A stretch of DNA of 64,000 bases from the NCBI RefSeq assembly GCF_000255655.1, contig NZ_JH636436.1, positions 285,636-349,635 on the forward strand, written 5' to 3'. Below the pieces are notes generated by a model. It had not been told where the DNA came from and ran no database searches. It was given only the letters and a program-made list of their open reading frames with translations. The position numbers were made by a program, and so were the translations under genes. This DNA comes from Schlesneria paludicola DSM 18645. Lineage in GTDB: Bacteria > Planctomycetota > Planctomycetia > Planctomycetales > Planctomycetaceae. Numbering within the stretch: the stretch's first letter is position 1; every line of letters begins with the position of its first letter. Of this stretch, positions 45,285-55,281 are shown piece after piece.

Positions 45285-46394
45285 TCAATAGGCGTTCGGG
45301 TCAAACGGCTGTTCTCCGAATGAGATTCCATTGGTGGTGAGTAGTTTTACGTAGACGTGCGCGTCGATGCTGCCGCTTAAGAATTTGCCTGAGGCATCAC
45401 AGAACATGACGAAAACACCTCCAGCATGCAGTGAGCTTGGGCGCGCTTTCGCTGCTTCGCTCCGCGAGGTCACTCCCCGATTCATGCGCCATTCCGGCGA
45501 CGATTGAGTGCCAAGTGTGCTGCCTACGAATTCCGTATTCAGCGGTCGCCGTGATGATTCCAATGACGTGCCAGCACCGAAAAGAACCTGTTGCTGGTTC
45601 ACTGCGATTGGCAGGCCAAACCCGATCCTGGCAGTGTCGGTGTCGTACCAGGTTCCGGCCTGTCGATTTTCTGTGAGCATGAGTGTCGCGCTTTGGCCGT
45701 CGTTGGTACTGATCTCATCCAGGGTCTGAGCGAAATCAGGATGGCGGCGCCAAAACACGCCTGTGGCACCACTGATTTGCAGATCCGACGACGTGTCAGG
45801 AGCGTCGGTGCCATGCCAGTTGAGAGACCCCAGTTGGTGAAAGCCCTTGGGGTCACCTTCGAACAAGTCTCGTGAAATGAACCCGATGTTGGCGACGTAG
45901 CTGAGTCGTCCCGGCGTATTAGCGGCATCGAGATCGACGGGGCAGGTGAAGACGTCGAGCGAAATCTTGTCCGCTTCGGACATGGTCATGCTTGTCGGAT
46001 TGTCCGGCGAGGGGGCGAGCACGGCATTCTGTTCGATGTTCCTTCTCAATGAGGAATGGTCGAGTGCCGGAAGCAAACTCATCATCAGAGTCCTATTCAG
46101 TGTTCCGGTTTGTCCCTGCTGATTTGTGATCTCGACAGCGTCGACGAGGGGAGGTAACCCGCCCCCCAGATTCGAGCTTACATTCATCACCGAGATGCCC
46201 AGTTGTCGGATGTGACAGAGGCACTTGAGTTTTGACGCACTCGACCGCGCACTGAGGATCCAAGCGGGAATCATGGCGAGCAAAATGAAGGTGACCAGAA
46301 GCACGCCAACCAGATCCATGCGACTGAATGCGGTTCGATGCGATGTCGTGGCTGCGTGAGGCTTGGGCGTGCCGGGGGTGAGGTATTGTTTCAT
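45285..46394 (-). CDS. DUF1559-like protein with degenerate prepilin signal
   Basis: This 369-residue protein has a leader around MDLVGVLLVTFILLAMIPAW with a hydrophobic helix of pilin type, but the usual GFTLIE is replaced by RMDLVG, so there is no cleavage-site Gly-Phe and no Glu at +5. A KLKCLCHIRQLGISVMNVSS helix matches the DUF1559 segment [11 protein letters not shown]. The C-terminus LHAGGVFVMFCDASGKFLSG matches the family's HPGG-DGSV-x-FL motif. It is thus a divergent DUF1559 member, perhaps anchored rather than processed. ATG 46394 was preferred to a frame start at 46487. Confidence 0.75.
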   Translation of the reverse strand: MKQYLTPGTPKPHAATTSHRTAFSRMDLVGVLLVTFILLAMIPAWILSARSSASKLKCLCHIRQLGISVMNVSSNLGGGLPPLVDAVEITNQQGQTGTLNRTLMMSLLPALDHSSLRRNIEQNAVLAPSPDNPTSMTMSEADKISLDVFTCPVDLDAANTPGRLSYVANIGFISRDLFEGDPKGFHQLGSLNWHGTDAPDTSSDLQISGATGVFWRRHPDFAQTLDEISTNDGQSATLMLTENRQAGTWYDTDTARIGFGLPIAVNQQQVLFGAGTSLESSRRPLNTEFVGSTLGTQSSPEWRMNRGVTSRSEAAKARPSSLHAGGVFVMFCDASGKFLSGSIDAHVYVKLLTTNGISFGEQPFDPNAY

Positions 46395-46766
46395 AGTTCC
46401 ACCGAGGCCCGCATGGGTTGAGCGGCACAAGATTTTGGGGTCTGTCACGACGATACTAGCACGCGATAACTTTCCAAGGTGAACCATTCACAGCCCAAAG
46501 AGAGGGGGACAGCCACTTTTTCTCGGTCAAATTGGCATTCACAGTGCATCGACGAAGGAAACACTTCCCATTACCGCGGGAAAATGAGCCCGTCCCCGGC
46601 CGGCGAACGATCACCATTCCACGGTGTGAAGGATAAGACAACGGCGAGTGGTTAGGTCCACGAAACCGAGTTTGCAGGTCCAGTGGTTTCGATATGCTGT
46701 GGGACGGGCCGCACGATCGAGAGGAATCAGGCGAGCCGAGACGGGTTCGCTTTTCGAGGCCAACTC
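46395..46766. other. Divergent intergenic region with a repeat-like GGGGGACAGCCAC segment
   Basis: This is 372 bp between divergent genes. The stretch GAGAGGGGGACAGCCACTTT near 46500-46520 resembles sequences often found beside REP-associated transposases, but no inverted partner or transposase is visible here. Otherwise I see nothing. Confidence 0.35.
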
Positions 46767-47711
46767 ATGGCAACGCGGGAACTGAGCGCGATGGAACCGT
46801 GGCAACTTCGACGTGTGGTCGTGTGGATTCGTTCCTTTAGGGTACGAATCGCGCTCGCGATGCTGTCGATTGTGATCGTTGTCGGCTTTCTCTATTCATG
46901 GCCGAGGCGTGGGGCATTTGCGATCCGTAGGGCGGGAGGCATGGTTTGGTCCGAGGAGGATGCGGCGTGGGCGGATCGTCTGGGTCGACCAGCCTCGTTG
47001 AATCACATTCTTTGGATGGGCTATTTGCGTGCTGATGACAGCCTGAATGTCGTGGATCTCTCCACCAGTCACTCCCTAACGAATCCTCTCTCCGGCATCC
47101 AAAGTTTTCCCAATCTGAAATACCTCACGGTCAATGGGCGACAGCTCGATCAGAGTGTTGACGATCTGAGGGGGGAATTCCGCTCATTGGAGTGGGTCAC
47201 GGTGCACTCCGCCGGTGATCGACAGCTAACCCGGCTGACGCGATTTCCAAACTTGTCGTTCATTGATCTCAACAAGCCCATCGCGATTGATCTGGGTATC
47301 GACTCGCTCAAGAATCTTGGCGTGATTCAAATCCGTGAGTGTGCCAACCTGGCAAATTGTCTGAAGCAGATTGGCCGTTTGCCGCATGTTCAGCGTTTGC
47401 ACTTCCATTTGTGTACGGGATTTTCGGACGACGATCTGAGCTTTCTCATCGGGCTCCATTCATTGAAGTTTCTTCAGTTCGATGAATGCACTCGGATCGG
47501 TGATGTCGGATTACGACATTTGTCAGAAATTGAAGGTTTGAATACCTTAAGCCTTCCGATGTCGTTGGGTGAAATCAGTGAGGAAGGAGTCCAGACGCTC
47601 GCGAGTTTTAGAAGGCTCAGGTCACTGAATATTTCCAAGTCGCAATTGCGCCCAGAACAGATCAAGACCTTGACCGAGCGTTTGACTGGCCGTCGATTGA
47701 TGGTCGATTGA
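46767..47711 (+). CDS. Membrane-anchored leucine-rich-repeat-like protein
   Basis: This 314-residue protein has an N-terminal membrane helix (RIALAMLSIVIVVGFLYSW, about residues 27-46). An irregular series of 22-28 residue repeats with L-x-x-L-x-L/F spacing follows, for example SFPNLKYLTVNGRQLD, LKNLGVIQIRECANLANCL, LHSLKFLQFDECTRIGDVGL and FRRLRSLNISKSQL. These match the cysteine-containing or ribonuclease-inhibitor-like LRR types common in planctomycetes. The LRR part probably faces the periplasm and binds a protein partner. ATG 46767 is preferred to a start at 46683 because it places the helix close to the N-terminus. Confidence 0.7.
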   Translation: MATRELSAMEPWQLRRVVVWIRSFRVRIALAMLSIVIVVGFLYSWPRRGAFAIRRAGGMVWSEEDAAWADRLGRPASLNHILWMGYLRADDSLNVVDLSTSHSLTNPLSGIQSFPNLKYLTVNGRQLDQSVDDLRGEFRSLEWVTVHSAGDRQLTRLTRFPNLSFIDLNKPIAIDLGIDSLKNLGVIQIRECANLANCLKQIGRLPHVQRLHFHLCTGFSDDDLSFLIGLHSLKFLQFDECTRIGDVGLRHLSEIEGLNTLSLPMSLGEISEEGVQTLASFRRLRSLNISKSQLRPEQIKTLTERLTGRRLMVD

Positions 47712-47856
47712 ATCTGTTGATCTGGAAGCAAGTCTTGCGTGCGAGTTTGCACTGCGAATGCAGACGCGCCAATGGGTTCAACGGGCACTGTTTCGAAGGT
47801 TTCATGGCAGAAGGCTCGACGAGTTTGCCATGACGAGGTCATAGAAAGATGTTGAG

Positions 47857-48816
47857 ATGAGTTTTCAAGCACAGTCTGTTCATTGGAATCAGCAGAGGCC
47901 CATTCGTGAGGTCATTGCAGAGGTACAGGCGCAGGGGGCAGAGTATGTCATCGTCGAAAGCGAATCGAATCCAACGGTTTCTGCAAATCTCGCGGCGGCT
48001 TCTACGAATGCGGCGGATCTGATTGTGTTTCGTACTGCGGCGGACGCGGGACGATGGAAGTCGCTGGGAGAGTGCCTCCCTAAGGGGCTCTATTTCCTGG
48101 CTGCCGTTCCATCAGGCCATTCGGCGGTTGCAATCTCGGTGCCGCTTCTTGCGGCGCATCAGAACGTGGTGACTGCGGCAGGCTCTTTGAATGAACTCGT
48201 GGCTCGGCTTGCGGCATTTGCAACGGTGTCGTTCGTTGATGCGGTGGTGGATGGAGGACGCTCTACGTTCGCATGCCCGCGACTGATTCAGTCTGCGGGA
48301 GGAGGCCGTCACGGCTGGGTTCAAGAGTTGATCGACGCGATTCCTGCGGGGAAGGATCGTGCGGCGGTGACGGCCGTTACGGCATTGAAAGCCGGCTTAC
48401 ATCTGATGAACGAGGACTTTGATGCAAGCCATGCCTGTTCGCAGTCGATCGAGGGAATGGGGGCGAATCGTACCGGTGACTACTGGCACGCGATTCTGCA
48501 TCGACGCGAACCCGATTATGGGAACGCCAAATATTGGTTTCGGCATGTCGGTCGGCATCCGGCGTATGTCGAGTTGGCCCAGTTGGTTGAGCGACGTTTG
48601 AATGCGGCAGACGCTTCCTTGCCCGCGAAGCTTGAGTCGTGGAGAGGAATGCTCCTACCACAGGGCAAGTGGGATCCATTTGCGTTTGTCGATCTCTGTG
48701 CGGCCGCAGAACACGACAACGAGACGCGTGCATGGTGTGAAGTTGTTCAGTACGACGAGATGGTCGTCTTGCTTGAGTCAACGGCACGCGATGTCATCAA
48801 CAACACGATGGCCTGA
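47857..48816 (+). CDS. Uncharacterised two-part protein
   Basis: This 319-residue soluble protein has an N-terminal part (residues 1-155) that alternates beta and alpha (VIAEVQAQGAEYVIVESESN, ADLIVFRTAADAG), suggesting a Rossmann-like fold. The C-terminal part (about 165-319) carries the compact motif DYWHAILHRREPDYGNAKYW followed by FRHVGRHP, rich in His, Arg and Asp. I believe this motif recurs in other planctomycete proteins of unknown role, but I cannot check. There is no signal or helix. A strong hairpin lies about 50 bp after its stop. Confidence 0.65.
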   Translation: MSFQAQSVHWNQQRPIREVIAEVQAQGAEYVIVESESNPTVSANLAAASTNAADLIVFRTAADAGRWKSLGECLPKGLYFLAAVPSGHSAVAISVPLLAAHQNVVTAAGSLNELVARLAAFATVSFVDAVVDGGRSTFACPRLIQSAGGGRHGWVQELIDAIPAGKDRAAVTAVTALKAGLHLMNEDFDASHACSQSIEGMGANRTGDYWHAILHRREPDYGNAKYWFRHVGRHPAYVELAQLVERRLNAADASLPAKLESWRGMLLPQGKWDPFAFVDLCAAAEHDNETRAWCEVVQYDEMVVLLESTARDVINNTMA

Positions 48817-48866
48817 AAATTGTGTTGGTTTTGCCGGCGCAATCATTCCTGTCAGGTCAAAACGCG

Positions 48867-48890
48867 AGCACACGATGGACATCGTGTGCT
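48867..48890 (+). terminator. Perfect 11-bp inverted repeat after the gene at 47857
   Basis: AGCACACGATG-GA-CATCGTGTGCT is perfectly self-complementary apart from its 2-nt centre. It lies 50 bp after the stop. There is no T tract. The remaining gap to 49285 shows no supported gene. Confidence 0.45.
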
Positions 48891-49285
48891 ATGTTCCCGG
48901 GAGAGTGCGGATTGTTGGAGAATTCCCAAGTGTCGATGTTTATTCTTGATATCGACGTTTAACCGTCTGCTGAAACCAGGGAGACGGACGCGAGAACGTT
49001 GGGGGCGCGTTGCGACTGTTCGATGTCGCCAGATTTTAGATAACCGGGGGACCTGTCGCGAATCATTCGAGCGGATGCGGATCGAGAGAAGAATCTGTGG
49101 CCGACTGCCGAAAACACTGGGACGATTAAGGCGACAAGCGGCCCGTTGCATCCAATGGTCGACGAGGGTGAAGTCCGACATCATCTCGCATTCAGAATTG
49201 CTGCTTGTTCCGAGGTGTCTGGTTCGAAGTGATCGAACTGGCACACTCGGTTTATAGGTCGTTTATCACGCAAGGAGAGAGTTGC

Positions 49286-49975
49286 ATGCCCGCCATTACC
49301 GTGAACGAATATGCGGATATTGCCTCGAAGGTGAAGAAGGCCAGTGTCGCGGGCCGGTTCAGGCCAGCGAAGTTCGCGTATAGCACGGGGTGGATTCATA
49401 ACGGTTTTGCCGGTTGTTGCTATGTTGATGACGCGGCGAAACAGTGTGTGATCGCGTTCAAAGGGACGGGTGGATACGACGCAGATGATTCGGTTGAGGG
49501 CGCTCATAAGAAGGGGACAATCGTCAGCGATCTGACCGCCGACTTGAAATTGTCTCTTGGGGTGATTCCCAATCAGGCCAGCACTGCGAAGAGTTTTTTC
49601 AAACAATGCGCACAGACCTATTCGTCATACGATTTGACGGTGGTGGGACATTCGCTGGGTGGGTATCTGACGCAAGTCGTTTCGTACTGGTACGGCGTCA
49701 ATAGCGTCACGTTCAATGCACCAGGTGCCTGGGGTGATTTGCAAAAGGCGTGCATCAATCTTTTCAAACCACAAGTGATGTGGCGTACGATCAAGGCTCA
49801 TGCCAAAGACAACGGCAAGTGCGCGAACTTCATTCACGTGGGTGACATCGTCGGCAACTTCGGTCTGCACCGAGGTGAAACCTATCGCGTTTGTGGGATT
49901 TCACATGCCATGAAGTCGATTCAAGATACGCTCTACAATTCAAAATACGGCACGAAGGACCCGTTTTCGCTGTAA
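49286..49975 (+). CDS. Class 3 lipase-like alpha/beta hydrolase
   Basis: In this 229-residue hydrolase of the lipase class 3 fold the nucleophile elbow is VGHSLGGYL with Ser123. The oxyanion region is VIAFKGTGG, Asp in FIHVGDIVG and His in the C-terminal region (HRGETYRV or SHAMKSI) likely complete the triad. No signal peptide is evident. AAGGAGAG upstream fixes ATG 49286; a longer frame from 49205 adds unrelated residues. It is a single gene converging with the sialidase-like gene. The substrate is unknown. Confidence 0.8.
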   Translation: MPAITVNEYADIASKVKKASVAGRFRPAKFAYSTGWIHNGFAGCCYVDDAAKQCVIAFKGTGGYDADDSVEGAHKKGTIVSDLTADLKLSLGVIPNQASTAKSFFKQCAQTYSSYDLTVVGHSLGGYLTQVVSYWYGVNSVTFNAPGAWGDLQKACINLFKPQVMWRTIKAHAKDNGKCANFIHVGDIVGNFGLHRGETYRVCGISHAMKSIQDTLYNSKYGTKDPFSL

Positions 49976-50001
49976 AGCGAGGAACGCGGTCTTTGTTCGT
50001 T

Positions 50002-51219
50002 TTAGTCGCCTTCAGGCTGCTGCCGGTTCAGTTCCTTGGTCAGTTCATCCAGGCGGACCTGCAGCAGTTCGACGGTTTGCTTTCCACCCGCGAAGGCGAC
50101 CAGTAGCTTTCCATCGTGTTCCATCACGTGTGGATAGTCGACATGGCGGCCACCGACTAATTTGCCCATTTGGGTGAATGTGACCCCGTCATTGCTGAGC
50201 GAGATGACCAGCGGATCGCGCTTTTTGGGGTTCGCATTCGACACCAGAACGTATCGTCCATCACGTAGCCTCAGGCCGTGGATTTTGGACGTCGCGTCAG
50301 GGAAATTGGTACGAACGGGGGTGTCCCAGGTTTGGCCGTTGTCTCTGGAGAACGAGCGGTAAAGGAAGCCACTGTGTCGGTTATCGCGGAACAGGGCCAG
50401 CAGGCGATTGTCGGGCAAAACCCACCACAATGGTTCTTCTGCGGCAAGTTCGCTGCTGGAACCGAGCACCGGGAATGACTTCCAGGCATCGATTGCGTCC
50501 GTGCCTCCGACCAGAAAATGGACTCCCGTCGTCTTATAGTCATGCATCCGCCGCGACATCATCCATTGGCCGTCGGGAAGACGTTCGGGCGGGAAGTTGT
50601 TGATTGCGTTGTCGCAGATCACACCTCGATCAACCCAGGTGCGGTTGGCGTTGTTCCATTGGAACGCGCGGAGCGAAAGACTGGGGCCAAAGAACCCGGC
50701 GGCTTCATCCAATGAGGCGATCGCCAACAGTTCATCGTTTCGTTTCCAGAACCCCCGTGCGATCCAACGCAGGCCCTTGGCTGTTCGTGTGCCGTAGAAT
50801 TCGGATTGAGGGCCCGAATTGGGTGGCTCGGGCGTCAGAAATTCGGGCGTTGACCACCTCTTGCCGTCGGGACTGGTGGCGAACTTCACGCGTTGTCCGA
50901 CGCGGTCTTCAACCCCAGGGCCGTCGCTCCACATGATCCAGAATTGGTGGTCATGATGGATCAGGTAGTTGTGCTGGTTCACCCCGCCTTTGGATTTTTC
51001 GACTCTCGTGAGATCGCCGCCGGGAACGCGGACATCGCTGACGATGGCGTGCTCGCCGGGGATTTGCGGAAGCGTCTCAAAATTGATGAGCAGGGGATCG
51101 GCGGGCACCCAACGGCCCGCGAGCATCGGCCGTTCTTCCGATTGAGGAGGGGCAGCGGCGGCGAATCCAGCGAGGAAAACACACCTGGCGAGGAACGCAA
51201 ATCTGACGAACCAATGCAT
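50002..51219 (-). CDS. Secreted sialidase/BNR-repeat-like protein
   Basis: This 405-residue protein with a signal peptide (FAFLARCVFLAGFAAAAPP) has the six-bladed sialidase fold pattern. Two Asp-box motifs are clear: SRDNGQTWDTP and SPDGKRWSTPEF. ARGFWKRNDELLAI and LLALFRDNRHSGFLYR follow the usual blade order. Many planctomycete members of this family are annotated exo-alpha-sialidase but their true substrates are unknown. ATG 51219 starts directly before the signal segment, so the longer frame from 51321 is unlikely. Confidence 0.75.
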   Translation of the reverse strand: MHWFVRFAFLARCVFLAGFAAAAPPQSEERPMLAGRWVPADPLLINFETLPQIPGEHAIVSDVRVPGGDLTRVEKSKGGVNQHNYLIHHDHQFWIMWSDGPGVEDRVGQRVKFATSPDGKRWSTPEFLTPEPPNSGPQSEFYGTRTAKGLRWIARGFWKRNDELLAIASLDEAAGFFGPSLSLRAFQWNNANRTWVDRGVICDNAINNFPPERLPDGQWMMSRRMHDYKTTGVHFLVGGTDAIDAWKSFPVLGSSSELAAEEPLWWVLPDNRLLALFRDNRHSGFLYRSFSRDNGQTWDTPVRTNFPDATSKIHGLRLRDGRYVLVSNANPKKRDPLVISLSNDGVTFTQMGKLVGGRHVDYPHVMEHDGKLLVAFAGGKQTVELLQVRLDELTKELNRQQPEGD

Positions 51220-51345
51220 GTCTTTCGTCCCACGACAATCAAGAAGAGTGGCTACCACGGCGATACTGAGATCGCGCACGGCACCATTGGAGACGAACGT
51301 TTTGCGCGAAGTCGGGATCAATCAGACCGATGGTGACTCCATCGG

Positions 51346-54300
51346 TCAATCGTCTGATCGATTTGTGTGATGCTTTCTGCTGGATTGGAGGTGTGATTGT
51401 TTGGATCGCTCGATGAATGGTGCGTCCCAGATTCGAATCGTGCCATCGTGCAAAGCCGCTGCGAGCGAATCGCCGCTTGGTGAGAATGCGATCTGATTTG
51501 CAGGGGCGGGGAGATTGGGAATTGTCAGGACTTCCTGACCCGCGGGAACATTCCAAATATGGATTGCGCAATCATTGCTAGCGACTGCAAAGTTGCGGCC
51601 ATCCGGCGAAAAGGCCACGGATCGAATCCCGATGGTCGCATAGTTATGCTCCATCAGGATTTTCCCCGTTGGCAGATGCAATAGTTTCACCATGCCGTTT
51701 TTCTTGCCGTAGAGCAACAGTTCATTCGGTCCTGTCGTGATCATGGAGTCGGCGAGGGTTTCCGTTGAATGAATATCGCGCAGCCACTTTATTCCGACAG
51801 GCGAAAGTGCCAGGCACTGGGTTTCCGACTTTTCGTTGCGAATCAACTTGCACAAGCCAGACGATGCCCAAGACTGGATTCGTCCGAATGAATGCACGGC
51901 CAGAAGTTGATCGTTTGTCTGAAACGCGATCGATCGAACGGTTCCCCCTTCCATCTCGGCATGTGTTATGAATGTTCCTTCAGGGACATTCCATCGCCGG
52001 ATCGTACAGTCACGACCAGCGCTCGCGATCACTTTGCTGTCTGGCGAAAACGCGAGCGTGCGGACATCATCGGTGTGTCCGTTCAATCGCATTTGGACTT
52101 GAAGCGTGTCTGCCCGCCAGATGACGACATCATCGCTATAGCTGCCAGTGGCGACCCATCGTCCATCCGGTGAAACTGCGATGCATGACACCAACGAGGT
52201 ATGCTTCATCGAAGCTTGCAGTTCTTCGCCTGTTCTCACATCCCAGCCACGTAAAAATGCGTCGTCGCCGACGCTGTACAAAGTTTTTCCGTCAGGCGCG
52301 AATGCCAATCCCCATGCTTCGCTGGGTTGGTGTCCTTTGAGCTCGCGATATGGTTTGACCGGTCCAGGCCGCCACAGGATCAGGCGTCCCCCATCGTCAC
52401 CGATCGCCCATGTCCCGGTGGGCTCATGTCGACTGATGCAGCTCATGGCTTGCGGCAATTGAAGCTCGGTCGTCGCACGCAGGCCATCTTGAAACTTCCA
52501 AAATTTCAATTCGGGCAGCAATGTTTCATTGCCCTGCATAAGTTCCGACCATGCTTCGTGATCCTGACTATAGGTCGGAGTCAACGAGCCAATGATCAGG
52601 TTTTCTCCGCTCGCATCGAATGCACAAGCGCCAGCAGGCCCCTTCAAATCTGGTGTTGCTTGAATCAAGGCACCGTCCATTGTGTTTCGGATCTCAAAAC
52701 TGCTCGGAAATTGCATTCCGATGGCGATGAATTCTCCATCGGGAGAGAATGTCAACGCTTCGTTGATCCCCTTTATTTTCGATTTGATCGTGCTCCACTC
52801 GCCAATTTCAGGTGGCTTAGGGAATTCCCCTGCCGAAACAGTCTGTACCTTAAGTGCGCATTTGATCACGATGCCGTGAATCGGCAGGCTCGGAAGTGAA
52901 GACTGCAAGCTGGCCCAAAGCTGTTTGCCGTTGGGGGAAATTGCGACGGCATCGACGCTGTATTGGGTGTTGGGAGCGGCTGGCGTCAGGACGTTCGTGG
53001 TCAAAACTTGGGAATTGAGGTCCAGCGTCAAGATGGTTGGAGGGATGTCTTTTCCTGACACTCCCACGGCGGCCCAGCTTCCATCCGGCGCGATGACAAC
53101 TCTTCTGACTTCAAACTCGCCAAGTGGCTTCCGGAAAAGTTCCTTTCCCGCCTGAAGATCCCACAGAATGAGTTCTTGCTGTCCGGAACTGAAGTGCCGA
53201 AAGATGGCGCGAGTCGCTTGGCTGTTAATATGAGCGACATGTTCGTTCATAAGTTCAGGAATTGGCCAAACTGCGAGTAACGCACCGCAGTGAGCATCCC
53301 AGCGGCGGATCGTCCCCTCTTCCGAAATGGAATAACAGAGATCGCCCTCCGGTGTCACAGCGGTCGCCAACACTTGTTCCATATGCCCGGCCAAATCTCG
53401 AAGGCTTTGCCCTTTGGCAAACAAATACCGCCATTCGAATCCACGAGGATCGTCAGCATCCCTGTCTGGACGAGGCAAATATTGCTGTAGCAGTGCAGCC
53501 ATCGGACGAATTTGTTGTTTCTGCCAAAAGTCGTCCGCCCTGAGCATGGTGGCTGCGTACTCGCGCTGATTTGCGAAGCAGGCCAATTTCTCTGAGCGCA
53601 GGCCATGAAGCATCGCGAGCTCGGTCTTCTCCATGGCGATTTTGGCTTGCTCATTGGCTCGATCAGACTGCTTTATCGCATGCTGTGTCTGGATTTCACG
53701 TTCTTCGATGGTTGCGACAAGTTGATTGTTCAGTTTTCTGAGTTGGTTGAGGTGCCAGCCCCCGACTGCGAACAAGGCGACAAGCAGGCAACTCACCAAC
53801 ACGACCAACGAGGCAACGGCAGGCCGTCGACGGGACCACTTCGCAAACCTTTCGTGCATGCTCCATGGCCGAGCGATGACTGCTTCCCCGCGGGTGAACG
53901 CTCTCAAGTCATGTGCGAGAGCGCTTGCTGTGGCATACCGAGAAGCGGGTTGGGGTGAGAGACATTTCAGGCAGATTGCAGCCAAATCTTTGGGAAGATT
54001 CGGGATCTTCTGCTGGATGACCGCATGCCCCGACTTGGATTGGGGCGGCTGAAACGAAAACGCCAACCGTCCCGTGAGAATCTCGAACAACACCGCACCC
54101 AGGCTATAGATGTCGGTCTCGGGGCCGATTTTCGCGCCGCGCCCTTCTAGTTGCTCGGGTGCCATGTACTGCGGAGTACCCGCCATCAGCGTGGCGCTCG
54201 GCGTCCGCGAATCTCCAATTTGGGGTGGGCTCGTTTCTTCGAAATCATCGAGTAATCTAGCTAAACCAAAGTCACTGACCATCGGTTCGAAGGCATTGCA

Positions 54301-55281
54301 GAGATCTGCGAGTGGCACCGAACCAGGAAGAACTGAATCTCGTTTTCCTGAAGGGTCACCCTTGGGGTGCAACAGAATATTTGTCGGCTTGATATCCCGG
54401 TGAAGAATTCCATGCTGATGGGCATGATGGACACCTTCTGCCAGTCCGATCATCAATTCGACAGCGACATGAATCGGCAATTTGTGTTGCTGTGGGGAAT
54501 TGATTGGTGGAGATGGAGACTCAGAATTGTGCATTAATCGTTCATCGGGGGCCGTGTCCTGATTCGATGTGTGGTCATTGCGAAGCCATGAAGAAAGGGC
54601 TCCGCCCGCGCAATAGGCCGTGACCTGGTAGCTGATCGGACCTGCCTGTCCAGCTTCATACACTGGGACCAGATGTGGATGGGTGAGCTTTGCCGCGAGT
54701 TGTGACTCGCGGACGAATCGTCTTTGGAGATCCGGCGTCGCCAACGTTTCGGGCCGCGGGATCTTTAATGCGACCAGCCGGTGCAGAACCGGATCATTGG
54801 CCAGGTAGACGACACCGAACCCACCCGAACCCAACCGCCTGATCAGTTGAAATCGTCCAATTCGATGCCCGCTACCCAAGGTGGAGATGTCATCTCCTTC
54901 TGCGATCGTCTCAGCAGTGACGTGGCGGGTCGGTATTCCAGATGCTGCGGAAGCGGAAGATCGATCGGACGTCGATAGCAATTCGAATTGGATCACCGTC
55001 TCGGTTTGCCTACTATTCACGTCAGGCGACTCTGACTCGGTCGTTGTGGATGGCCAGTTGTGGGGCGGGGCAGTGTCTTGCCTCGAAGTAATCGCGAGCC
55101 GTTGTTGTCGCCGATCCCGATCCAAGAATTGCAAACAAGCTTGGGCCTGTTCGAATCGTGACTGCAATTTAGGATCGTTGAGCGGTGGCAGGGTTGGCGC
55201 GATCCCCGCAGCGAGGGCTTCATCGAACTTGACAAGCTGTTCACTCAGCTCGATTTCTGGATCGAGGGGCGATTGAGTCAT
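51346..55281 (-). CDS. Serine/threonine protein kinase with C-terminal WD40 repeats
   Basis: This is a 1311-residue membrane kinase. The kinase domain is at about 143-450: glycine loop GSGGFGVVY (151-159), Lys173 in VALKIPRP, catalytic HRDIKPTN (Asp296), VSDFGLARL (Asp337) and activation-loop end AGTPQYMAPEQ. One membrane helix (VASLVVLVSCLLVALFAVGG, about 485-505) and a short coiled coil precede about 700 residues of WD40 repeats outside or beyond the membrane. This is the usual planctomycete sensor-kinase design. The 5' end overlaps the ECF sigma gene by 41 bp, implying co-translation and functional linkage. An N-terminal 140-residue region (before the kinase) is of unknown fold. Confidence 0.93.
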   Translation of the reverse strand: MTQSPLDPEIELSEQLVKFDEALAAGIAPTLPPLNDPKLQSRFEQAQACLQFLDRDRRQQRLAITSRQDTAPPHNWPSTTTESESPDVNSRQTETVIQFELLSTSDRSSASAASGIPTRHVTAETIAEGDDISTLGSGHRIGRFQLIRRLGSGGFGVVYLANDPVLHRLVALKIPRPETLATPDLQRRFVRESQLAAKLTHPHLVPVYEAGQAGPISYQVTAYCAGGALSSWLRNDHTSNQDTAPDERLMHNSESPSPPINSPQQHKLPIHVAVELMIGLAEGVHHAHQHGILHRDIKPTNILLHPKGDPSGKRDSVLPGSVPLADLCNAFEPMVSDFGLARLLDDFEETSPPQIGDSRTPSATLMAGTPQYMAPEQLEGRGAKIGPETDIYSLGAVLFEILTGRLAFSFQPPQSKSGHAVIQQKIPNLPKDLAAICLKCLSPQPASRYATASALAHDLRAFTRGEAVIARPWSMHERFAKWSRRRPAVASLVVLVSCLLVALFAVGGWHLNQLRKLNNQLVATIEEREIQTQHAIKQSDRANEQAKIAMEKTELAMLHGLRSEKLACFANQREYAATMLRADDFWQKQQIRPMAALLQQYLPRPDRDADDPRGFEWRYLFAKGQSLRDLAGHMEQVLATAVTPEGDLCYSISEEGTIRRWDAHCGALLAVWPIPELMNEHVAHINSQATRAIFRHFSSGQQELILWDLQAGKELFRKPLGEFEVRRVVIAPDGSWAAVGVSGKDIPPTILTLDLNSQVLTTNVLTPAAPNTQYSVDAVAISPNGKQLWASLQSSLPSLPIHGIVIKCALKVQTVSAGEFPKPPEIGEWSTIKSKIKGINEALTFSPDGEFIAIGMQFPSSFEIRNTMDGALIQATPDLKGPAGACAFDASGENLIIGSLTPTYSQDHEAWSELMQGNETLLPELKFWKFQDGLRATTELQLPQAMSCISRHEPTGTWAIGDDGGRLILWRPGPVKPYRELKGHQPSEAWGLAFAPDGKTLYSVGDDAFLRGWDVRTGEELQASMKHTSLVSCIAVSPDGRWVATGSYSDDVVIWRADTLQVQMRLNGHTDDVRTLAFSPDSKVIASAGRDCTIRRWNVPEGTFITHAEMEGGTVRSIAFQTNDQLLAVHSFGRIQSWASSGLCKLIRNEKSETQCLALSPVGIKWLRDIHSTETLADSMITTGPNELLLYGKKNGMVKLLHLPTGKILMEHNYATIGIRSVAFSPDGRNFAVASNDCAIHIWNVPAGQEVLTIPNLPAPANQIAFSPSGDSLAAALHDGTIRIWDAPFIERSKQSHLQSSRKHHTNRSDD

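Noticed and set aside
46500-46620. Possible insertion-sequence end (GGGGGACAGCCAC)
   Set aside because: No transposase, terminal inverted partner or target duplication could be found nearby.
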